Shown here: positions 44,401 to 52,101 of the stretch, one piece after another
How positions within the stretch are numbered: the first letter of the stretch is position 1
Layout of the letters: every line of letters begins with the position of its first letter
Translations under genes and position numbers: made by a program
NCBI GenBank assembly: GCA_018806915.1
Contig: JAGKQI010000105.1
Coordinates: 248,001-312,000, forward strand
DNA from: Phytophthora colocasiae
Lineage: Eukaryota > Oomycota > Peronosporomycetes > Peronosporales > Peronosporaceae
Reading direction: 5' to 3'
DNA: 64,000 nucleotides
Notes under the pieces: generated by a model
The model's input: only the letters and a program-made list of their open reading frames with translations
The model's database searches: none
What the model was told of the DNA's origin: nothing

Positions 44401-46437
44401 TTAGATGTACCGCAACGCCAGGTTGAGTACTTTGAGTACGACCAGCTACATAATGGAGGCAGCGATCTCGAGGAAGATTTGGGTGAGCCTAACAGCCTCT
44501 CAATGCCTCAACGAGAGCTGCGAGACTCTGTTGAAGTGCAGAATGTTGATGATGAAGATGTGGAGGAGGAAGTTGAAGGTGTTATAGCTTCGGGTGAACC
44601 AAGGGAAAGATATCAAAGCTCAGTGGGAGATAATGAGTCTGGAAGTGAACATGGGAGTGACTCAGATTATCGTGACGTCTTTGAAGAAGATAGTGATGAA
44701 GAGTTTGGTGCTGGAGAATCGTTTCGGCGCTCATCACGAATTCGCAGACCCAACGTCCGCATGAAAGACTATGAATTAGAGTTGCCAGAGAGTCTGGTGA
44801 TTCAGGCTATGCATGCAGTGATGGATCCAGTCTCAGTGCAAGCAGCTTTGGATGCGCCGGATGCAGAACAGTGGATTGAAGCTCTAAACACAGAGTACAG
44901 TGAAATGTTGAGAAATAAAACATGGGAACTAGTGGAGAAACCAGAGGGCGTGAAGGTGTTGACCAGTAGATGGGTGTTTGTGCGTAAGCGCAATGCTCAA
45001 GGCCAAGTTGAGAGACATCGAGCCCGGATAACTATTAGGGGCTGTCAACAAAAGTACGGCTTGGACTTCTGGGAGACTTACGCTCCGGTGGTGTGTATGG
45101 AAGCAGTAAGATTGATTCTTCTGCTGGCTCTACACTACAACTTAGAGTGCCGTCACATTGACTTTGTGACAGCTTTTCTCAACGGGCCCATTGATGCAGA
45201 GATTTACATGAAGCAACCTGAATTCTTTGACGATGGAACTGGGCGAGTGTGTAAGTTGCTTCGGAGCCTGTATGGTTTGAAACAGGCACCGCGGATGTGG
45301 TACCAGACACTTGACAATTATTTGAAGGAGTGTGGCTTTAAGAGATCAAAGATGGATGGAGGCATTTACTATCGCTGGGTTGACAGTAGTCCTATCTTTC
45401 TGACTCTCTACGTGGATGACATTGTGATTGCTGCGTCTGCGGAGAACACCAAGCTGGTGTTGACTGAACTGGCCAATAAGTTTCAAGTGAAGGACCTAGG
45501 AAACGTGAATCACTTACTATCGATGGAAATTAAGTACATCCCAGGTCTATCGCTGACGATTTCTCAGCGTGGATACATTGGAAGAATTCTTGAACGGTTC
45601 AAGATGGACAAATGCAAGCCCATGCCAACGCCACAGGCCAAGGGAAATCTTCCTCTTCCTGGTGACCCTGACAGAGAGGTGGTATGCGTGAATAGCAATC
45701 CGGACATGGACTATCAATGCATTGTAGGTTCGTTGCAGTATCTGGTGAGTTGTTCTCGGCCAGATATCGCCAATGCAGTGCGAACACTTGGCAAATTCCT
45801 TACCTGTTTCACGAAGGAGCATGAAGTGATGGCAAAACGTGTTCTGCGGTATCTGCAAGGTACACGCGACTATGGTTTGGTATGGATCAAGCCAATACCG
45901 CGAGGAATACGGTTGGTGGCCTATGCTGATGCTGACTTAGGAAACGAGAAGGATGATCGTAAGTCTATCACTGGCTACGTTCTTCAGCTTAATGGCTGCA
46001 CTTTCGCCTACAAGAGTAAGAAGCAGTCGATCATGACGGACGATACTTGCAGTGCTGAATTTGTGGCTGCTAGTGAGTGTTCAACTTTGATCATGTGGAC
46101 GCACAATTTGTGCAAAGAGCTGAAGCTCCGACGGACAGAGCAAACCGTCTTGTACGAGGACAACCAAGCTACTATCAAAGTGATGGAAGAAGTAAGCAGT
46201 GGATACAAAGTTCGAAGTGTGGATTTGAAATTTCACAAGGTTCGGGACTTTGTGGAACGCAAGGTGTTCCGTGTGGAGTACTGCCCAAGTGAAGATAACT
46301 TAGCAGACATTTTTACTAAGCCGCTAGGCCCACAGCAGTTCTGTAAACTGCGTCAAGCTCTCAATGTGGTGCCAGTGCCAACTCAGGAGTCGTTGCACGC
46401 GGCTAGCGATGTGGAAACTGTGGATGAGACTCTGTAA
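41416..46437 (+). CDS. Copia gag-pol polyprotein
   Basis: 1,673 residues without a stop. Order is the Copia one: Ser/Thr/Gly-rich N-terminus and Gag (about 130-330), zinc knuckle CWKCGEQGHIRPNC (388-401), protease with VLDTATDVHV (Asp467), integrase with HHCC (WHLRYAHLNYPAL and CWTC) then a DDE core (SDMCY, SCDRGKE, AYSPEENGLVEK), an acidic linker, reverse transcriptase (KTWELVEKPEGVKVLTSRWV, LYVDDIVIAAS with YVDD from residue 1332) and RNase H (YADADLGNEKDDRKS, DNQATIK, FTKPLG). All catalytic residues seen are intact. Gag and pol are in one frame, so Gag excess must be set by another means. The protease has DTA rather than the usual DSG/DTG. Confidence 0.96.
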   Translation: MATPQTSTAASSASSTSMVGTTAAGSVGPNVSSSASVVIPTATTSAASTGVLGTTGSNMSGGFTFSSVMTGRQATMPLPVVMGSQSSMASVGATGIPSFTTLSGTGMTHSYGFPTGMYGSGAIGTHFSRPVGSGGGGIKDISNKPPVMKSSFDLYAVQLKTYLTRLGLWSLIDGTEIRPLYDVNLQADFDARDNAAREAILRGIPEVDAELICHEVSAKDMWIRFENKQTKREYANYIFAREQLYSSKYNRDLEMTDWLRDIQLKRRELSHYGKVISDEEFAEILLANVTRTHRDVVRQFSRHYAALALPGTQLMPPTSAQVMNALLAEEALDENVADAPRAIVSTSKQKTSSGADSGGNSKKKRRGRYKAKQKNKDGNSGKTKKVVCWKCGEQGHIRPNCPNEKSDDNSQNQKQSAGMEAKRWQNKQGGEDKGGKKSVDALTMRKIGATAVGTRSRMSGMTEWVLDTATDVHVCTDMSLLDNPQRDKEHLFLDFDGQPKGERLVGDVRVIVTNLNGNQEEVLNLIGTVHTPTGPDNLLSSHLLEEHGWKMTFERENGKSCCYLMKNEAKLRLEKKRGRYRLQARSSGDREVHIISQAAKRDTSALERWHLRYAHLNYPALRQMISHETATGFESLDSDNTEEPTDKCWTCRASKLKRMSYKKTITRRTTECYQKLMSDMCYVGVETHHGYKHFQLIQDEATRYVWGFLMKAKEEATTVAMSHVKWLLAQGHRVEVFSCDRGKELVNKRMKAFLRAEGVEFLWTNAYSPEENGLVEKMNGVLLSRVRSLLTTANMPDLLWGEAFTFAVEIVNVSPSRGLDGDTPYARRFGEKPYVGIMRVWGCVVHEFTPKVLRTNKLENPGKLGLFLGFAKNSEGFRILNLRNGDINERRSVEFDESWTVECSYVEHLLANRYQRGHYSLPDVIPLVRLPVMAAVTRNELAAPPAKRQRLANAHGSGQLSGVVEQSPVSAGNPVAEPSSLSPARVPLADARLSPLDVPQRQVEYFEYDQLHNGGSDLEEDLGEPNSLSMPQRELRDSVEVQNVDDEDVEEEVEGVIASGEPRERYQSSVGDNESGSEHGSDSDYRDVFEEDSDEEFGAGESFRRSSRIRRPNVRMKDYELELPESLVIQAMHAVMDPVSVQAALDAPDAEQWIEALNTEYSEMLRNKTWELVEKPEGVKVLTSRWVFVRKRNAQGQVERHRARITIRGCQQKYGLDFWETYAPVVCMEAVRLILLLALHYNLECRHIDFVTAFLNGPIDAEIYMKQPEFFDDGTGRVCKLLRSLYGLKQAPRMWYQTLDNYLKECGFKRSKMDGGIYYRWVDSSPIFLTLYVDDIVIAASAENTKLVLTELANKFQVKDLGNVNHLLSMEIKYIPGLSLTISQRGYIGRILERFKMDKCKPMPTPQAKGNLPLPGDPDREVVCVNSNPDMDYQCIVGSLQYLVSCSRPDIANAVRTLGKFLTCFTKEHEVMAKRVLRYLQGTRDYGLVWIKPIPRGIRLVAYADADLGNEKDDRKSITGYVLQLNGCTFAYKSKKQSIMTDDTCSAEFVAASECSTLIMWTHNLCKELKLRRTEQTVLYEDNQATIKVMEEVSSGYKVRSVDLKFHKVRDFVERKVFRVEYCPSEDNLADIFTKPLGPQQFCKLRQALNVVPVPTQESLHAASDVETVDETL

Positions 46438-46440
46438 CAC

Positions 46441-46450
46441 GAAGTGGGAG
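46441..46450 (+). other. Copia polypurine tract
   Basis: GAAGTGGGAG lies directly before the right LTR, the position and composition of a plus-strand primer site. Confidence 0.8.
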
Positions 46451-46682
46451 TGTGAACAACGGCAGTTGGCGTCTGTCGTATTCCAAGTTTCTCTTCGCAG
46501 TTGAAGTGGGGAATTCGGACTTGTTAATGCTGAGTCTCGTCGCAGCAGAGTATATTTATCTTTAGTATTGTATACTGTAGCCTACTGATAACAGAGACTG
46601 CGCTCAGTCGTAGTTCTCTCGCAATCCCAATTGTGCTGAGTGGGCGAGCAGTTGTTTGTGTCTTCTGTGCCTAAAGCTAACA
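46451..46682 (+). repeat. Copia right LTR
   Basis: 232 bp, one visible mismatch to the left LTR (G to A near position 30). Followed by CTTTT. Confidence 0.96.
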
Positions 46683-46975
46683 CTTTTCAACTTCAAAATG
46701 GCGACAGGTAGAATCAAAACAGCAAAACGTAACGACACGCCAGTGACACTTAATATTTTTGTGTATTTGTTTATATGGGTAACCTTATCCTAGAGGTAAA
46801 TTTGGCGGCAATTTCTCCAGCCAAATACGCAGACGGATGTCAATGGATGGTTGTCCAGTGGCAATGAAATTAAAGGACACAGTAGCAGCATCGACGTTGG
46901 TACCAAGCATTGCACTTACTTTACAATATCCTTCTACACCTTTGCCCAGCCAAAGTGGGCTAATCAGCATCCAAT

Positions 46976-47605
46976 ACAGCGAATAAGAGAGAGTTGAGTC
47001 CTGAATTTGAAGGCAGTTTTGAATCGCACTTTACTCGCGCCTTTCCGGGGGCGGTGACTTTTCTCGGTAGACTCAAGGTTCGCACCCAAATTGCAGTTCA
47101 AAATGGAAGCGCGATAAGAGCAAATTGAATTTTGAATTTGATGTCCTACAAACACTCTACATTAGCTTGAGCACTACAACGGATAAGGCGTGCGCGGGGC
47201 TTCCTGCTCGATAGCAGTCCTATAGATACACATATCGTTCGTTCTGTAGCCCGCCAACAGCATCCGTACTGCAGACGCTGCCTTATCGGACGTATGTCGT
47301 TGATGCGCTCCGTGGACTTGACGGTGAGGACTAGGATAGCTTGTTGAGCGTGGACGCCTCGCAAACATTCATTCCGCACTCACCCCGTGTGACGCGCCGC
47401 GGTGACGCGCCTTTTCCCGCCCTTTCCGGCTGCATTTTGAGTCAAAATGAATGAATCGAATCCGTACTTTGCACTGCAGCAATTTGGCAAATTGCAGTTC
47501 AAAATGTCCCAGACGCGCCTGGCGCCGCGGCGCTAAGTTCGCACGCACTTTTTATTGTACTTTTTGGCTTCAAACTCAAAATTCAAAGTCTCTCTTATTC
47601 GCTCT
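46976..47605. mobile_element. Non-autonomous element C inserted in the left TIR of B
   Basis: 630 bp with 18-bp terminal inverted repeats matching at 16 positions (ACAGCGAATAAGAGAGAG versus AGAGCGAATAAGAGAGAC) and a 3-bp duplication AAT at 46973-46975 and 47606-47608. No ORF is supported inside. Subterminal GCAGTTCAAAATG-like motifs occur near both ends. Removing C and one AAT restores continuity of B's TIR (CATCCAATGTGGGC), which the right TIR confirms. Confidence 0.8.
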
Positions 47606-47808
47606 AATGTGGGCACGGTTAATTTTAGGCGGCTACAGAAACTCAAAATAGCCCAAAACATTTTTTCATACAATCAAAATGGGCTAATCATCACTCAAAG
47701 CGGGCAACTACTAGCTAATCATTCGTACGTGTACAGTACTTCGCACGCGCCCTGAATGGAGACCGGAACCGCACAACGTCAATCTGCAACTAACATCACA
47801 CAACCCAG

Positions 47809-48944
47809 ATGCCTTCCCAAACCACCTCCAAGACCCACACACCTGAAGAACGCCGTCGCGTTCCACCGGTGGTAACTGGCGTGCTGCTGCCCATTATAGC
47901 GTGTTCCCGCGGAGCACAGCTGAGCGACTTGTTAGCCTCGACCGCGCTGTTGACCTTCCACGAGGAGGGGGCCGCGCTACCAAAGTGACCCCCGAGATCA
48001 AGGCGGCATTAGAGCTGTGGCTGGACGAGTGTTGTCTCCTCCCACTTGCCACATTGAAACGCATGGTCCTCGATGAGTTTCGTGTGGGCATCGCAGAGTC
48101 TACCATTTCTCGCCATCTGATAGGCATGCTCTTTTCCGACAAACAGCTGCGCTTTACTATGAACATGTACATGTACTTGAGACTGAATTAACATTCAATA
48201 TTCTGTGGCTAATTCGTAGAGTCGTGTCGAGCCTACGACATGCAACAGTGAGGAAAATAAGGGGAAGAGGAAGGTGTTTGCTGAAGCGCTGATCAGACAC
48301 CAAGAACGTGGTGATCTCGTTGTGTATTTTGACGAGACGAGTTTAACTTGTACACAAGCGCACGAAAGGTCGTGCAAAGAAGGGAAAGCGTGCTGTGGAG
48401 AAGATGCCGCCATCCAGTGCGCGGTCTCCTCTGCGTACAGTGTCGTACGTACCGGACACAAAGAGGCAGCATTAAAATGCAAACCAACGCCAACTTCGTA
48501 GAGGAGCTGTAAGAGGTCATCAATGAGAGCAACATCTATCACGAGGAGTATAGGGACAAGAAGATCGTCATCGTGTGCGACAATACGCCAGCACACTCTC
48601 GCACAGAGGAGCTCGTACAGCCCCGTTGCGATCGCGTCTTGCTTCGACTCGGTCCATACAGCCCCATGTGTAACCCGATTGAAAACTGCTTTAGCGCTCT
48701 TAAAGCGCATATCAGCTACGGCGAGGGAGAGATGAACAACCCACTGACCGAGAGTTTTATTGGTCCACCCATTTTTAAGACAGAAGGTCGCTTGCGGCTT
48801 CTCGAGCGAGCTACCAACTCTTGCATGCCGCGAATCACTCAGCGCATGGTGCAGAACGTAGAGTTGCACACTTCGACATTTGTGCATGCAGCAATTTGTA
48901 AGAAAGATATGCCCTATGACCAGCAGTTTGTTTTCCCGCTTTGA
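47809..48944 (+). pseudogene. Broken DDE_3 transposase of element B
   Basis: A frameshift soon after the ATG at 47809 separates the first residues (MPSQTTSKTHTPEERRR) from the helix-turn-helix part (RSTAERLVSLDRAVDLP to ISRHLIGMLFS), and further shifts or stops occur near 48165-48260 and 48500. Catalytic pieces remain readable: VVYFDET (first Asp), VIVCDNTPAHS (second Asp) and GPYSPMCNPIENCFSALK (Glu). This is the IS630/Tc1 DDE superfamily. Not functional as read. Confidence 0.8.
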
Positions 48945-49119
48945 ATGATGATTAGCCCATTTTGATTGTATGAAAAAAAATGTTTTGGGCTACTTTGGGT
49001 TTCTGTAGCCGCCTAAAATTAATCCTGCCCACATTGGATGCTGATTAGCCCACTTTGGCCGGGCAAAGGTGTAGCTCCACAACTCACGTTACAATGCTGT
49101 ATGCCGACGCGACCGTTAT

Positions 49120-50065
49120 TTGGGTTCCCCAAGCTGCTCGTCACGGCCAAGACTGACGCGATGTCGCTGTCAAAAACGACGTCAAGCTGCGCACCGCTTA
49201 CCGCTGGGTCAACGTTGCCGAGGACAGCGGCAACTGGGATGCTTCAATAAGAAAACCTCCTGGCGGTAAGCGTCACAACAAGATGCAGAAAGAGCACGTC
49301 AGCTATCTACTCAGTCTTATCGACGACAACTGCTACATAACGCTCGCCGAGATGGTCGAGCAGCGCTTCTCGCTCAAGGTGACGCGGCAAACTGTCAAGG
49401 TGCACGTTGACGCGCAGATGTACACGGTCAAGCAGATTCGTCGCGATAATAATTATCGTACTCTATCCGACAACAAGATTCTGCGGAGAGATTATGTCGT
49501 CAGCCTCGTTGCTGTAAAGGCTGCATGTAAAAAGATTTTCTATGTGGACAAAACTAACTTGAACTTATGGCATGCACGCCGCCGCGCCGTAGCAAGAAGG
49601 GCAAGCGAGCTGTGGGCAACAGCACTGCCAGCAAAGGTTCAAACATTCATGGGATCGCCTGTATTTCGGAGGACGGGCTGGCGTACTCGGAAAAGCGGTT
49701 TGTGTTTTTTTGCGTCGGAGGCATGCAATAACTACATTCGTCGCTTGTTGAACCACATCAGCGCCACGGTACCCCTCGAAACCGTTGTGCTTGTGTGCGA
49801 CAACGCACCGTGCCACACGAACATCGAGGAAGTCTTTCGTCGAGACGCATTTTCGGCAGCGACGCTGCTTCGCTTAGGCCCCTACTCTCCAATGCTGAAT
49901 CCTATCGAGAACTGCTTTTCCGCGTTCAAGGCCATGGTCAAGCGGTTCTTGCTCGGGCGCGTTCCACCTCACTATCAAGGCGCACCGTGGGAGCTACCTC
50001 AAGCTGGCAGCAGATCTCCTCGTGCACGAAGCTATTACCCCAGAACAGTGCCATGCACACCATGA
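49120..50065 (+). pseudogene. Broken DDE_3 transposase of element A
   Basis: The N-terminal helix-turn-helix region is readable from about 49160 (KLRTAYRWVNVAEDSGNW, GGKRHNK) and continues in one open frame 49283-50065. Motifs: IFYVDKTNLN (first Asp), VLVCDNAPCHTN (second Asp), LGPYSPMLNPIENCFSAFK (Glu). An in-frame stop upstream (near 49150) and loss of sequence between the first Asp and the VQTFMG segment suggest decay. Same superfamily as B's enzyme but clearly different in sequence. Confidence 0.75.
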
Positions 50066-50239
50066 CGTTTCACGCCCGCGCGATACAAATGAAGGATATG
50101 CCTGTGGAGAATAACATCAATATCATCTTTTGTGTTCACCACTTCTCTTTGAAGTCGTATTGAACTTACGTTTTGCTGTTTTGATTCTACCTGTGTCGCG
50201 AAGTCGGTGAAACTTTGGTCGCGGAGCAGGGGGCGTATA

Positions 50240-51860
50240 GTGAACCCTAGTTATACGACTACCGAAAAAGGGTTTTTTCAGAGCCGTACAACGGTAGGTT
50301 GGCGTGTGGTACCTTGCGGTATCCTCGTGGGTTCGTTGTCTTCGGAAATATGACCCTCGCCGGAGTCTGAGAATGTGTTGTGAAGAGAGGTTGGGGTTCC
50401 CTTGGAGTCTGGTGTCGGTATTCAGGAAAATCCTTCCAGGAGCGTTCGGGAGTCGGAATCTCTGGAAACCAAAGTGTTTTCCAGGAAGTCGGCGGTCGAA
50501 AAGAGGTTAATATACCAGAGAAAGTCGGAATTCGGTGTCTGAATATCACAAATCCAGAACCGAGATACCTGACTTTCAGAGATAAACAACCAATATACAG
50601 AGTTCGAAAATATACAAATATATACAGCCGTTCTTATTCTTTCTAGGCCCTTGAACGGTGGGCTAACACTCCAGGTCAACTAGGGACTTACTACCAGACA
50701 CCTGGTCTGTCTGGTATCCCTTTACGTTCGCGCACCACCCTCTAATATAGAGGGAAAATATAAACCAATACAATCGGCTATATATAACAGTCTACCTTGC
50801 ACTCTGAAAACGACTGTCTAGTTTCCAGAGCCTGTCCAAACGATCAATATGAAATGGGCTACCGCTAGAGACAAAACAAACGACCCAACTAGGATATGGA
50901 ATAGGCGGGTCCTTTCAGGTCTCTACGTTACCTGATCTCCACCTAAGGGGATTGAATTTGGTGGAGATCACACGACGTACGTGATGACGTAGTGGCTTGA
51001 ATACCTCTCAAGCGGACTTGTGCAGTAGCAAGCAAATTGAACTCTGTTTATCGTTTATCTTCCTCATAACTATCATAAATCTCTGGTAACTCTCTTCTTC
51101 TTGTCGTCTTTTGCGTCCTTTATGCAGTCAGTCGTCATATCTCAGGTACTCTTGGTCTTTGTATACATCTGGTACTTTAACTTGGTCTCAGTATGCAGTC
51201 TGTGCAGCCGATCTCGATGGGTTGACAGGTAGAGACGTCATTACGGGGGATGTGCAGGTCAGTAATCACTTAAATGCGTGACTTGAACTTGGGTTCACTT
51301 GGTTTCAGTATGGTCTTGAATCTTCGGTGGTTTCAGAGTCTGATATCACTTGGTTTTCAGAGTCTTAGTCACTCAGAGTTAGAGATACCAGAGTTTTGAG
51401 TAAGTAACCAGAGTACGGAGCACCAATGCTACAACGTACACGAAGATCTTGGGGGTTGCGCGGGTGCGCGGCGTCCAGCGTGCGATACTTGGTCTCTGCG
51501 GGTATATGTTGTGAATCCTTGAACCATCCATCGTCGCGCTGGACGGTAACGGGATGAGGTCTCTCAGAGATACGTTCTTCTGAGAGACTTTCCGCCAGAA
51601 CTTAGGCACTCATCGTCGGGGAAAGTCCGGTGACCAGACAGAGTGTAGTTGACCTTCAGAGTTGTGCACACTCTGAAGTACACTTCTGGTCCTTTGGGCC
51701 CCTTTACAGTCAGGCGAAGGTTTATCCACAATCTTCCACAGATGTCGCACGGGTGCGGCCGCGTCCCAAAGTCCCTTTCGCTTATAACCCATAGTATAAC
51801 CAATCACATCGTAACGTAATATCCACCTGTCGCTCGAAAATCGGAATTAACATCATGTCA
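50240..51860 (-). repeat. Presumed 3' LTR of the Gypsy element
   Basis: About 1.6 kb without a credible ORF. On the minus strand, AGGAGGGGCGG (51862-51872) is polypurine and is followed by TGACATGATG, as expected for PPT plus LTR start. The other end is uncertain. Needs comparison with the 5' LTR, which is outside the window. Confidence 0.35.
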
Positions 51861-51861
51861 A

Positions 51862-51872
51862 CCGCCCCTCCT
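51862..51872 (-). other. Candidate polypurine tract of the Gypsy element
   Basis: AGGAGGGGCGG on the minus strand, directly before a TG dinucleotide that would open the 3' LTR. Position and composition only. Confidence 0.35.
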
Positions 51873-52101
51873 GGTCACGATCCATCAGTGCGGAACTTTC
51901 TCCAAGCTGTGTATCATGGCCAGGCCTATCAAACATTCTGATAGACGGTTTTCAGAGCGTAGCGTAGCTGCAACTCTTTGTCAGTTACCTGGTTTTCAGA
52001 GTCTCTGGTGTCCCGTCGCACAATCTGATTCTCTCAGACTCAGAAACTTGAATTTGACTTGCCAAACAGGCGATCATTTTCAAAACTCCGTCCTTTCGCT
52101 C

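Larger units (their letters stand above)
41118..46682 (+). mobile_element. Complete Ty1/Copia LTR retrotransposon
   Basis: 5,565 bp: left LTR 41118-41349, one gag-pol ORF 41416-46437, right LTR 46451-46682, flanked by CTTTT duplications. Both LTRs are 232 bp, begin TGTGAACAAC and end GCTAACA, and I see one difference (GTCGTGTTCC versus GTCGTATTCC). Structure, open ORF and LTR near-identity point to a recent insertion that may still be mobile. It inserted 21 bp outside the left TIR of DNA transposon A. Confidence 0.97.
46937..49071 (+). mobile_element. DNA transposon B (Tc1/mariner-IS630 type) nested in A
   Basis: Flanked by TA (46935-46936 and 49072-49073). The right TIR spans about 48935-49071; the left TIR is its near-perfect inverse but is split: 46937-46975, then element C, then 47606-47702. 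The TIR starts CACCTTTGCCC and includes CCAAAGTGGGCTAATCAGC. Without C the element is about 1.5 kb. It carries a decayed DDE_3 transposase (47809-48944) whose stop overlaps the inner end of the right TIR. Confidence 0.85.
46704..50194 (+). mobile_element. DNA transposon A (IS630/Tc1-type), host of nested elements
   Basis: Perfect 29-bp terminal inverted repeats at 46704-46732 (begins ACAGGTAGAATCAAAACAGC) and 50166-50194. Its own DNA is about 1.36 kb, the rest being nested element B. Inside near the right end is a DDE_3-type transposase remnant (49120-50065). The outer TA duplication expected for this superfamily is not obvious; a TA lies six bases inside each arm (AGGTAGAA), flanked symmetrically, so the true boundary could be there. 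Beyond the TIRs, GCGAC recurs on both sides with a 2-bp offset. Confidence 0.8.

Noticed and set aside
46785..46970. 61-codon minus-strand frame
   Set aside because: Its first codons are the TIR of element B and it crosses the A/B junction.
47809..48944. A host gene at this position
   Set aside because: DDE_3 motifs, surrounding TIRs and TA duplication show it is a transposase remnant.
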